Positions 20,184 through 28,655 of a DNA stretch of 64,000 nt are shown piece after piece. The stretch's first letter is position 1, and every line of letters begins with the position of its first letter. Location: positions 186,001 to 250,000 of the forward strand of contig NZ_JAUNKO010000001.1 of assembly GCF_030532715.1 (NCBI RefSeq), written 5' to 3'. The DNA is from Corynebacterium sp. (GTDB taxonomy: Bacteria > Actinomycetota > Actinomycetes > Mycobacteriales > Mycobacteriaceae). A model generated the notes under the pieces. It saw nothing but the letters and a program-made list of their open reading frames with translations. It was not told the DNA's origin and did no database searches. A program made the position numbers and the translations under genes.

Positions 20184-21295
20184 CGACCATGACCGCGCAC
20201 GCACTCAGCGCGCTACTGGACACCACTTGGCTCAGCAAACATTGCGGACGCCCAGTGCGGGCAACGGCCCTGCGCATAAAACCTGACACCTCCATCCTTG
20301 CCGCGCTACAAAACCATACCGACGGGCGTTTCGACGGCTGGGTGCGCTTCATGTGGCCAGCCGGGCACACCAAAGCCCACAAATTGCACGAATGGGCGCG
20401 CGCGCACGGCTATGCGGTGGAAACCACCAAGGTGTTCCGGCGGCTAGTGTTCCAACACGGCCAGCTCGAAGCCGACCCGAAACTGGGGCCCACGATGCAG
20501 CCCGACCACTTGGGCTTTCACGTCGGCGAGTTTGGCACCATTCTGCGCTACAACCCGGCCCGCCGGATTGTCTACCGCGACGCCGAGCAAGTCATCCGCA
20601 TCACCGTGGCCAAGGACACACTCAATATGCCGGTGTATCAGCATGTCTCGCAGGCGATTCCCACCCCGGTGCGCTTGGACGATGGCGGCAACCCGCGCGT
20701 CAGTATCATGCAAGCGGTCGGCGATGCCACGCTCGAGCATTCGCCGACGCTACCGGCCACCATGCAAGCCGGCCGTATCCTGGCCCAGCTTCATATGTCC
20801 ACCCCAACACTTACGCGCGACCTAGCCGATCGGCTCTATGAGCGCTACGATACGTTCCCCCACCGCATGGAGGCGCACGCCCGCATTTTCAGCATGCTCG
20901 CCCCCGAGCTGGCCAACCGCATTGTGCGCCTCAGCGCACGCATCCCAACGATGCGACGTGACACTCCAGTACTGGTGCACGGTGACGCCTCCCCCGATCA
21001 ATTCCTAATCAACCGGCACAACGCCGACATCTGGCTCACCGACTTCGACCGCGCACACCTCAACCCCGCAGCCTGTGACCTCGGCTCCTACCTTTCAACG
21101 GTGGACGAGCAACACGGCGCGGCGCTGCTTGAAGGCTACGCAAACACCCGCGGATTTTTGCCCCGACAATCCCAGATTCGCATCGCGCAACTCCAAGCCA
21201 CCCTGCTGCGAGTTGCCGAACCGATGCGCTCTGGAGATCCGGAATGGCGCAGCACCACCGCCAATACGTTGAGCAAGGTGGAGGAACTCCTGTGA
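20180..21295 (+). CDS. APH/choline-kinase-fold phosphotransferase, first
   Basis: The 371-residue protein has the C-terminal kinase lobe of the aminoglycoside phosphotransferase family: VLVHGDASPDQFLI (about residue 263) with the catalytic Asp, and LTDFDRAHLNPAACDLG with the metal Asp. The Asn usual four residues after the catalytic loop is Gln here. The N-terminal lobe contains RFDGWVRFMWPAGHTKAHKL. It could phosphorylate a sugar, lipid or nucleoside intermediate of the pathway; it is not evidence for antibiotic resistance. Start GTG at 20180 overlaps the ABC gene stop; ATG at 20189 is possible. Confidence 0.82.
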   Translation: MTTMTAHALSALLDTTWLSKHCGRPVRATALRIKPDTSILAALQNHTDGRFDGWVRFMWPAGHTKAHKLHEWARAHGYAVETTKVFRRLVFQHGQLEADPKLGPTMQPDHLGFHVGEFGTILRYNPARRIVYRDAEQVIRITVAKDTLNMPVYQHVSQAIPTPVRLDDGGNPRVSIMQAVGDATLEHSPTLPATMQAGRILAQLHMSTPTLTRDLADRLYERYDTFPHRMEAHARIFSMLAPELANRIVRLSARIPTMRRDTPVLVHGDASPDQFLINRHNADIWLTDFDRAHLNPAACDLGSYLSTVDEQHGAALLEGYANTRGFLPRQSQIRIAQLQATLLRVAEPMRSGDPEWRSTTANTLSKVEELL

Positions 21296-22296
21296 ACCCT
21301 GCACTAAGTACCCTGCATGAACTGCCCCGCATTCGTCGCGGTTGGCCCGGAACACACGGCACCCTCACCTTCGAACAATACGACGAATCGGGTCGACTGC
21401 GGGCGGGTCGCATACACGCCGACGGGACCGTCACGCTCGCCGAATACGCGAGCGATCCAAAGCTCCCAGAGCTGGCGCCGCCCACCGCGGGTGAGCTCGT
21501 GGTGCACAGATTGGGTAAACGCGGCGTGATTATCTACGAACACAGTGTGCGAAAATTCCTGCGCCCACAGCGCGTCGAATCGGTGGCAACGGCAACACAT
21601 GCAGCACACGAACTCTGCGCACCAACTGGGATACGAACCGCACAAGTGATCACTACGACGCCGGGGAGCTTAAGCACGGAAAAGCTTCCCGGAGCAACTC
21701 TGCACCAGCTCGCCGATGACGGCTTAGCGGGTTGGCGCCGGTTCGGCCAACTCTGGCCAGAGGTAGTGCGCCAACGCCACCATTGTGCCCGCCCGCACCA
21801 CGCCACCAGCGAATGCCAAGTGCTGCAAGAATGGCTCGGACACGCCACCCGGTTTGGCGCCATCCCAGCGCCTGAACGGTGCCAACAACTCGTCGCGGAA
21901 ATATGCAACGAACTGCAACAACCACAAGGTGAGCTCGTGGTGTGTCACCGCGATTTACACGACAAGCAATTGCTGTGGGATGGCCACGACCTCTGCCTGC
22001 TCGACACCGATACCCTCACCATGGCGGAAGCCGCGCTCGATTTGGGCAATCTGTTGGCCCACGCCGAGTTGCGGTACCTGCAGGGGGTGTTGAGCGCGGC
22101 GTCATTACAGCAGGTGCGCGACATCCTTCATACCCTTGCGGCAACATTGGAGGTTCCGCAACAACGTTTGAACGCCTACACTCGGAGCGCCGCGGCACGG
22201 CTGGCGTTTGTGTACGCGTTTCGGCCGCACGCCAAGCCGTGGCTGGCACAGTGGCTGGCACATTGCTTCACCCAACAACGAAAGGAAACAGAATGA
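21292..22296 (+). CDS. APH/choline-kinase-fold phosphotransferase, second
   Basis: The 334-residue protein starts at GTG 21292, overlapping the previous stop. It shows VVCHRDLHDKQLLWDGHDL near residue 217 and CLLDTDTLTMAEAALDLGNLLAH with the metal Asp, both features of the APH-fold kinase lobe. As in its neighbour, the metal-binding Asn is Gln (HDKQ). The N-lobe has GVIIYEHSVRKFLRPQR, which resembles the lysine region of this family. The two kinase genes are only weakly alike and may act on different steps or as a pair. It overlaps ugd by four bases. Confidence 0.82.
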   Translation: MNPALSTLHELPRIRRGWPGTHGTLTFEQYDESGRLRAGRIHADGTVTLAEYASDPKLPELAPPTAGELVVHRLGKRGVIIYEHSVRKFLRPQRVESVATATHAAHELCAPTGIRTAQVITTTPGSLSTEKLPGATLHQLADDGLAGWRRFGQLWPEVVRQRHHCARPHHATSECQVLQEWLGHATRFGAIPAPERCQQLVAEICNELQQPQGELVVCHRDLHDKQLLWDGHDLCLLDTDTLTMAEAALDLGNLLAHAELRYLQGVLSAASLQQVRDILHTLAATLEVPQQRLNAYTRSAAARLAFVYAFRPHAKPWLAQWLAHCFTQQRKETE

Positions 22297-23612
22297 AAAT
22301 TTCAGTAATTGGTTGCGGCTACCTCGGCGCAGTCCATGCCGCATGCATGGCGAGCCTCGGCCACGACGTCGTGGGCATTGACACCGACGCTGAAAAAATC
22401 GCGGCACTTGCCAGCGGTGAGGCACCGTTCTACGAACCTGGCCTACCCGAAATACTCGGGCCCGCCGTGCGGAATAAAAAGCTGCGTTTCACGACCGCCC
22501 CAGCGGCGAAGGAACTGGCCGCCAGCGAGGTGATTTTCATCGCCGTTGGCACGCCGCAATCCAAAGACAGTCCCGCCGCAGATTTGACCTACCTGGAATC
22601 CGCGATGAAATCCATCTTGGACGCCATGCCGACCAACACCAAAGCAGTGGTCGTAGGCAAGTCCACCGTGCCGGTAGGCACTGCCGAACGACTGGCCAAG
22701 CAGTGTTCGCAACGCGGATTAACCCTCGTGTGGAATCCCGAATTCCTCCGCGAAGGCTTCGCGGTGAAAGATACCCTGCACCCTGACCGCATCATCTACG
22801 GCTTACCCAGCGATGAGGACGCCGCCCGCCACGGCGAAGCCAAGCTGGACGCGGTGTATGAGCAAATCCTGCTGGAGGGCATGCCGAAGATTGTCACCAA
22901 CTACCCCACCGCCGAGCTCGTGAAGGTGGCTGCGAACTCGTTTTTGGCCACAAAGATCAGTTTTATCAACGCCATGGCGGAATTGTGCGAGGCCACCGGC
23001 GGAGATGTCACCCAGCTTGCTGAGGCGCTCGGGCACGACGACCGCATCGGGCACAAATTCCTCCGTGCCGGCGTCGGATTTGGTGGCGGCTGCCTACCCA
23101 AGGATATTCGCGCATTCGTCGCCAGGGCCGAGGAACTTGGTGTACATGAGGCCGTGTCCTTTTTGAAGGAATTGGATGATATTAACCAGCGTCGCCGTGA
23201 CCGCGTCGTCGCCGAAGCCAAACGCAATTTCGACGGCAACGTTGAGGGGAAGAAGATCACCGTGCTGGGCGCGGCGTTCAAACCCAATAGCGACGACATC
23301 CGTGACTCACCCGCCCTCGAAATCGCTCGGCGCCTGCACAACTTAGGAGCGTACGTCACGGTATGCGACCCGAAGGCGTTGGAATCCGCCAAGCGCGCCT
23401 ACCCAGAGCTCAACACCGAGGCAGATGTCACCGTGGCACTCGCCGGGGCTGAGCTGGTACTGCTACTCACCGAATGGCAAGAATTCGTGGCACTCGACCC
23501 CGCGGAAACCGCACAAGTAGTCGAACAGCCGGTAATTATCGACGGCCGCAACGCACTCAACCCGAAACGTTGGCGCGCCGCAGGCTGGGCATACTCCGGC
23601 TTGGGCCGCTAA
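22293..23612 (+). CDS. ugd: UDP-glucose 6-dehydrogenase (UDP-sugar/GDP-mannose dehydrogenase family)
   Basis: The 439-residue enzyme begins MKISVIGCGYLGAVHAACMA, an NAD-binding Rossmann motif. It has IFIAVGTPQ, VGKSTVPVGT, the NPEFLREG motif and the catalytic-Cys segment GVGFGGGCLPKDIRAF (about residue 258), then the third domain with GAAFKPNSDDIRDSPA. It oxidises UDP-glucose (or a related nucleotide sugar) to the uronate with two NAD. AAAGGAAAC precedes ATG 22293. As last gene of the operon it supplies uronate for the glycan, presumably UDP-glucuronate. Confidence 0.94.
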   Translation: MKISVIGCGYLGAVHAACMASLGHDVVGIDTDAEKIAALASGEAPFYEPGLPEILGPAVRNKKLRFTTAPAAKELAASEVIFIAVGTPQSKDSPAADLTYLESAMKSILDAMPTNTKAVVVGKSTVPVGTAERLAKQCSQRGLTLVWNPEFLREGFAVKDTLHPDRIIYGLPSDEDAARHGEAKLDAVYEQILLEGMPKIVTNYPTAELVKVAANSFLATKISFINAMAELCEATGGDVTQLAEALGHDDRIGHKFLRAGVGFGGGCLPKDIRAFVARAEELGVHEAVSFLKELDDINQRRRDRVVAEAKRNFDGNVEGKKITVLGAAFKPNSDDIRDSPALEIARRLHNLGAYVTVCDPKALESAKRAYPELNTEADVTVALAGAELVLLLTEWQEFVALDPAETAQVVEQPVIIDGRNALNPKRWRAAGWAYSGLGR

Positions 23613-23631
23613 TCAGTTTGCCCAACCTCAA

Positions 23632-23651
23632 AGGCGAACCATCGTTCGCCT
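23632..23651. terminator. Hairpin between convergent ugd and smc
   Basis: The arms AGGCGAAC (23632-23639) and GTTCGCCT (23644-23651) pair perfectly around a 4-base loop, and the right arm includes the smc stop codon. T tracts are short on both sides, so termination may be weak, but the position between convergent genes fits a bidirectional terminator. Confidence 0.5.
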
Positions 23652-26600
23652 ATGCGGGGCTCATGCGTTGGCTCATCACCTGAGTGATGCCATCGCCGCG
23701 CATGGTGACCCCGTACAACACATTGGCCACATCCATGGTCGGCTTTTGATGTGTAATCACAATCAATTGCGAATCTTTACGCAGCTCGCGGAACAGATCA
23801 AGCAACCTGCGCAAATTCACGTCGTCGAGCGCAGCCTCCACCTCGTCCATAACGTAAAACGGGCTCGGCCGCGCTTGGAAAATCGCCACTAACATCGCCA
23901 GCGCCGTCAATGATTTCTCGCCGCCCGAAAGCAGCGACAAACGCTTGACTTTCTTCCCCGGCGGCCGCGCCTCCACTTCGATGCCGGTGGCAAGCATGTC
24001 GTCGGGGTCGGTGAGCACCAGCCGCCCCTCCCCGCCTGGGAACAGCGTGGCAAACACATGCGGGAACTGCCGCTCTACGTCGAGCCAGGCGTCTGTAAAC
24101 AACTGCAGAATCTTCGCGTCAACTTCCTCAATCACGTCGTGGAGGTCTTTGCGCGCCCGCTGCACATCCGCCAACTGCCCGGCGAGGTATTCGTAGCGCT
24201 CCTCCATGGCCGTGTACTCCTCCAACGCCAATGGATTCACTTTCCCCAACGCAGCGAGGTCTTTCTCCGCCTTCCGCAAACGCTCCGTTTCCGCGGCGCG
24301 ATCGAACGAATCATCGGGTGCGTAGTCGCGTCGAATCACGTCCGCCGGCACACCCAACTGCTCAGTAAGCTTCGCCTCGGCTTCCTCGATGCGCACCTGC
24401 GCTTGGTGCCGCGCGATATCCGTAGCATGCGCGTTATCGGTCAGCTTTCCCAGATGCGCGCGCCTAGAGTTCACCTCATCATTCGCACGCGACAGCAAAC
24501 TTTGCACGTGGTTTCGTCGCGCCACCAGCTCATCGCGGGACAGCGCCGCCCGCGCGGTAGCATCGGCGACGCGCACCCGTATTTCAGCCGTGCATTCCGC
24601 CACGGTCGCGGCCAGCTGCACTTGGTGTCGACGCCGCGCCACCTGCTCCTCGTGCCGCGCCTTATTGAGCCGTTCCTGCTGAGCTTGTCGGCGCAAACTA
24701 TCGGCCTGCCCACGCGACACACCGGCGCGCTCTTCGGCGGTCCGAAGTGTAAGCCGCGCCTCCACCTCCATCGCACGAATCTGACCGAGCGCCGTCGTCG
24801 CGGCGTCGCGAGCCTCTGTCGAAGGCTCCTCGTCGCTATGCTGTTCCACCCGAGCCAGCCGGTCCCGGGTGTGCGCCAATTCATCGTTAAGTTGATCAAG
24901 ACGCTGTGTCGCCTGCTGCACGCTCGCCTCCGCGCGGTCCCGTTCCCCCAACGCAGCATCGAGGTGGGCTTGTGCGCGACGCGCCTCCCGTTCGAAGGAT
25001 GCCGCCTCCACATCGTGATCACGCACCGCGGCCAGCGCACTGGCTGCTGCAATCCGTGCCTCCTCAGCGGCGGCGTTCGCCCCTTGCAACGTGCCCGAAA
25101 GTTCCATTGATTGCGCGCGCAAGCTTTCCAATTCGTCGGTGGCATGCGCGATATCCGCGCCGATTTCTACAGCAGTGGCCGCACCCTTGCCGAAGGCGAG
25201 CCAACCTTCGCCAACTAATTCGCCACCGGTGGTCACCGCTCGCAACCGTGGGTCCGCGGCCACCACCGCTTGGGCGGCAACCACGTCATCCACCACAACC
25301 ACATCGGCCAGCAACCGCGTGATCGCGCCGGCGACGGTATCCCCCACACGCACCACGTCAAGGAGCCAACGCGCACCGCTGGGAAGTTGCGCCTCCATGC
25401 GCCACGGCGCAACGTTTGAGGTGCTCATCACTACCGTACGCACCACCGACGCTTCCGCCAGCGCGGCGGCGTCAAACTCTGCGACGACCAAGGCTTGGGA
25501 GTGTCCACCCAACGCTGCCGAAAGCGCCGTGGCATAACCCTCGTCGGGGGTTACTAAATCCACGAGGTCGGTGGCGCCTGGAAGCAGCTCAACCGCATCA
25601 GCTGCAGGCAGCGAAACACTCAGCGTTTCAATGCGGGATTCCAAACGCGCAATAGCCTTGTCAAAGTCGCGCCCGCGAGCATTGAGCTCTTTGAGGCGCT
25701 GCTCAGCCGCCGCCGACTCCTCCTGTGCGCTGTTCGCGCGCGTAGCCAACGAGGTACGCGCAAAGTGCATCTCCTGCAGGCGGTCCTGCATGGATTGGGC
25801 TTCCTGCTTAGCCGCGGTGATCCGCGAATCGGATTGCTCCAAGGATTCCCGCTGCCGTGCGATATCGGCTTCCAACGTGCCAATCTGATTGCGCTGGGAT
25901 TCCTCGGCGGCTACAAGGCGCACCACGCCTTCACGGCGATCAGCGAGTGCACGAACCTGCGCCATATGCTCCCGATCGGCCTCCCGTGCGAGCTCCTCAT
26001 GCTCCAACACTTGTTCCCGTATGGATTCGAGGCGTTCCCTGGCGATCTCCACCGACTCGTCAAGCGCGGCTTGCTCCGCCTCGGCTCGATCGGCGCGACG
26101 TTCCAACGCATCGGCGTCCTGCCCGGAATACGGAATCTCCACCACAGCACGTGCGCGATCTTGAGCAATGCGTTCGGTTGCGCTCACCCGCTCCGCGAGT
26201 GCGGAGAGCTCAAACCACAACGATTGAGCATGTTCAGATTGCGGCGTAACCTCCGCCAATTGCTTCTCCAAGGATTGTTGCACCTCAGTGTGCTGGGCCA
26301 ATTCCTCGGTGAGCTGTGCGACCTGGGCGGCATTGCGTTCGGCGATGCGATGGGCGTCGTCACGCTCGGTGGTTAACCGTACGAGTCGGTCACCGGCGAG
26401 ACGAAGGCGCGCATCCCGAAGTTCCGCCTGCACGCTCGCCGCCCGCTGCGCCGCAGCAGCCTGCCGAGCGAGTGGCTTGAGCTGGCGTTTCAACTCGTCG
26501 GTGAGGTCCGTAAGCCGGTCCAGATTCGCCTGCATGCCCACGAGTTTGCGCTGCGCCTTCTCCTTACGGCGGCGGTGCTTCAACACGCCCGCGGCTTCCT

Positions 26601-27084
26601 CAATAAAAGCGCGACGCTCCTCCGGGCGCGATTCCAAAATTTGTGCCAGCCGCCCCTGGCCCACGATAACGTGCATTTCTCGGCCAATACCGGAATCGCT
26701 GAGCAACTCCTGAATATCCATCAGCCGGGCGCGAGAACCATTAATTTCGTACTCACTAGCACCATCGCGGAACATACGGCGTGTGACGGAAACCTCCGTA
26801 TATTCGATAGGCAATGCGCCGTCAGAATTATCGATCGTCAACGTCACTTCCGCTCGGCCAAGCGGCTTCCGATCCCCCGCACCGGCAAAAATCACGTCCT
26901 CCATTTTGCCGCCGCGCAACGTCTTGGCGCCCTGCTCCCCCATCACCCACGCCAGTGCGTCCACCACATTGGACTTGCCCGAACCGTTCGGCCCCACCAC
27001 CGCACAAATACCCGGCTCGAATTTCAGGGTCGTCGCAGACGCGAAAGACTTAAAACCTTTCAGCGTCAACGATTTCAAATGCAC
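23650..27084 (-). CDS. smc: Chromosome segregation SMC ATPase
   Basis: The 1144-residue protein starts at GTG 27084 (VHLKSLTLKGFKSFASAT); the frame is open 191 codons further but that part is unlike SMC. The head has Walker A VGPNGSGKSNVV near residue 30. Two long coiled coils flank a hinge around residues 500-660 (TPDEGYATALSAALGG). The C-terminal head has LSLLSGGEKSLTALAML and Walker B FYVMDEVEAALDD. With ScpA/ScpB it compacts and segregates chromosomes. It is separated from ftsY by the glycoconjugate operon and the 1172-residue gene, an uncommon arrangement. Confidence 0.97.
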   Translation of the reverse strand: MHLKSLTLKGFKSFASATTLKFEPGICAVVGPNGSGKSNVVDALAWVMGEQGAKTLRGGKMEDVIFAGAGDRKPLGRAEVTLTIDNSDGALPIEYTEVSVTRRMFRDGASEYEINGSRARLMDIQELLSDSGIGREMHVIVGQGRLAQILESRPEERRAFIEEAAGVLKHRRRKEKAQRKLVGMQANLDRLTDLTDELKRQLKPLARQAAAAQRAASVQAELRDARLRLAGDRLVRLTTERDDAHRIAERNAAQVAQLTEELAQHTEVQQSLEKQLAEVTPQSEHAQSLWFELSALAERVSATERIAQDRARAVVEIPYSGQDADALERRADRAEAEQAALDESVEIARERLESIREQVLEHEELAREADREHMAQVRALADRREGVVRLVAAEESQRNQIGTLEADIARQRESLEQSDSRITAAKQEAQSMQDRLQEMHFARTSLATRANSAQEESAAAEQRLKELNARGRDFDKAIARLESRIETLSVSLPAADAVELLPGATDLVDLVTPDEGYATALSAALGGHSQALVVAEFDAAALAEASVVRTVVMSTSNVAPWRMEAQLPSGARWLLDVVRVGDTVAGAITRLLADVVVVDDVVAAQAVVAADPRLRAVTTGGELVGEGWLAFGKGAATAVEIGADIAHATDELESLRAQSMELSGTLQGANAAAEEARIAAASALAAVRDHDVEAASFEREARRAQAHLDAALGERDRAEASVQQATQRLDQLNDELAHTRDRLARVEQHSDEEPSTEARDAATTALGQIRAMEVEARLTLRTAEERAGVSRGQADSLRRQAQQERLNKARHEEQVARRRHQVQLAATVAECTAEIRVRVADATARAALSRDELVARRNHVQSLLSRANDEVNSRRAHLGKLTDNAHATDIARHQAQVRIEEAEAKLTEQLGVPADVIRRDYAPDDSFDRAAETERLRKAEKDLAALGKVNPLALEEYTAMEERYEYLAGQLADVQRARKDLHDVIEEVDAKILQLFTDAWLDVERQFPHVFATLFPGGEGRLVLTDPDDMLATGIEVEARPPGKKVKRLSLLSGGEKSLTALAMLVAIFQARPSPFYVMDEVEAALDDVNLRRLLDLFRELRKDSQLIVITHQKPTMDVANVLYGVTMRGDGITQVMSQRMSPA

Positions 27085-27220
27085 CCGGGCAGTGTAGCGC
27101 ACATTGCTAACACAGCTGGTGAGCGGCTCGCACACGCAACCCAAGGTTGCATCAAACTCATGGACCAACGCCACTAAAACACGGCTCCGCAGTAGCAAAA
27201 AGCCGCGTAGCCTTCCATAT

Positions 27221-27895
27221 ATGACGCCTACAAAACCCATGATTGCCTGCGGCCGCGCCATACTGTTTGACATGGATGGCACCCTGGTGGATTCCTCCGC
27301 CGTAGTTGCAGCGCAATGGCAAAAATTCGCCCACAAGTACGATCTCGACGCTGATGCCGTATACGAGTTTTCCCACGGCCGCACCACCATGGCAACGATT
27401 ACAAAATTCGCGCCGCACCTCACCCCCGGACAACAAGCCGCGGAAGTGAAAGCGATGCTGGAGCACGAACTCCTGCTGCGCGATAAAGTTACTGAAATTC
27501 CCGGCGCACGCGACTTCATAGCCCAGCTCATGGACCTTCGCGCCCCAATGGCGCTTGTCACCAGCGCACCCGGACCCCTCGCCCGCGCCCGCCTGCGCAC
27601 AGTCGGCGTTCCAGTACCCGCAACTGTGATCGCAGCGGAAAATATTACCCATTCCAAACCAGACCCAGAAGGCTACCTCAAAGCCGCAGCAGCTCTCGGC
27701 GTAGCACCAGAAGAAACAGTCGTGTTTGAAGACGCCGCGGCAGGCATCGCAGCCGGTGAATCTGCCGGTGCGCAAGTGGTGATCGTGGGCAACACGATAC
27801 CTCATAAAGACACCCCTCACCCGCGTATCACGGATTATCGAAACCTACAGGTGCGGCGCTCCGGCGACGGCACGTTGAACATTACGGCGACCTAA
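27221..27895 (+). CDS. HAD-superfamily sugar-phosphatase-like hydrolase
   Basis: The roughly 224-residue protein has the nucleophile motif ILFDMDGTLVDSS near its N-terminus, a helical cap, VTSAPGPLAR (motif II Thr/Ser), KPDPEGY (motif III Lys) and VVFEDAAAGIAAGESAG (motif IV). This is the layout of phosphoglycolate/2-deoxyglucose-6-phosphate/glycerol-3-phosphate phosphatases of the HAD subfamily I. Substrate is unknown. The start could be ATG 27221 (MTPTKPMIACG) or ATG 27239. It diverges from smc. Confidence 0.88.
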   Translation: MTPTKPMIACGRAILFDMDGTLVDSSAVVAAQWQKFAHKYDLDADAVYEFSHGRTTMATITKFAPHLTPGQQAAEVKAMLEHELLLRDKVTEIPGARDFIAQLMDLRAPMALVTSAPGPLARARLRTVGVPVPATVIAAENITHSKPDPEGYLKAAAALGVAPEETVVFEDAAAGIAAGESAGAQVVIVGNTIPHKDTPHPRITDYRNLQVRRSGDGTLNITAT

Positions 27896-28111
27896 TTAAT
27901 GGACCGGCTCAAATCTCAGCCCTAGCGCACTTCGAATCAGCAAGCGAGCAAAAACACCGCCCGCCTAGTGGTGCGCCACCATATGTAACGAAGTCTTCGA
28001 TGCAGGATTACATCGGCGCCGAGCTCAACGGCGTCAGCCAGACCAACTCAAGAAGTGCGCGTCGCGTACGATCCGGCGTAACGCCCCGCATACCCGAATA
28101 ACCCTCGCAAA

Positions 28112-28164
28112 ATCTGCCTGCGATACTTGCCGTGTGAGATGTGCCTGAGGCAGATGTAGCGCGG
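28112..28164. repeat. 53-bp dispersed repeat, copy 1
   Basis: This unit starts with ATCTGCCTG and contains the inverted counterpart GAGGCAGAT at 28147-28155, so it can fold into a hairpin (arms 28112-28119 and 28148-28155). It matches copy 2 (28296-28348) at 46 of 53 positions. Confidence 0.8.
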
Positions 28165-28295
28165 CGGTGTTGCGTTCCTGCGGAAACACCATCGTGTGAC
28201 GACCTGCGTGTCGAATCTGCCTGAACGTGGAAAATCGCCAGCCCTGAACGCGGAGAATTCCGGCCTGCACCTCGCCACATCACCTAGTGTGGAGG

Positions 28296-28348
28296 ATCTG
28301 CCTGGGGTTCTTGCTGTGTGAGATGTGCCTGAGGCAGATATGACGCGG
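28296..28348. repeat. 53-bp dispersed repeat, copy 2
   Basis: It matches copy 1 at 46 of 53 positions, including an unbroken run of 24 bases from 28316 to 28339. Arms ATCTGCCT (28296-28303) and AGGCAGAT (28332-28339) are inverted. Extra single cores lie at 28215-28223 (ATCTGCCTG), 28382-28390 and 28401-28409 (both CAGGCAGAT). Confidence 0.8.
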
Positions 28349-28655
28349 CCGCATTTCCCCAGGAAAACTCGGCCCAAAAATCAGGCAGATTCTGCACAGC
28401 CAGGCAGATTGTACGTGGCCGGGGAAAGGAGCCGCTTCAGCTACGGCAAGCTGCGGAATGGTTGGGCAAGGGCTGCGCACAAAATGGGCCAGGGTGCACC
28501 GAGTTTTGGGCTTCACCAAACAGCGTCACGCTTCACCGTGCCGGTCGCGAGAGCGCAGCAACAAGGCGGGTCGGCGAGCAAGCCACAGTACTGAGGTGGA
28601 GCGAGTATTCGGCCGTAAAAATTCAGCGCTAGGATTCAGCCGTTAAGGTTCGGCG

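Larger units (their letters stand above)
27896..28655. other. Repeat-rich gap without a gene
   Basis: These 760 bases hold no supported gene. Open frames on the reverse strand at 28008-28519 arise from the internal repeats and share the same translated phrases, so they are not believed. The repeats are listed separately. The remaining sequence, to 28655, shows nothing recognisable. Confidence 0.6.

Noticed and set aside
28008..28519. Several reverse-strand open frames of 78-109 codons in the repeat patch
   Set aside because: They share repeated peptide phrases because the DNA itself repeats; there is no ribosome binding site and no recognisable protein.
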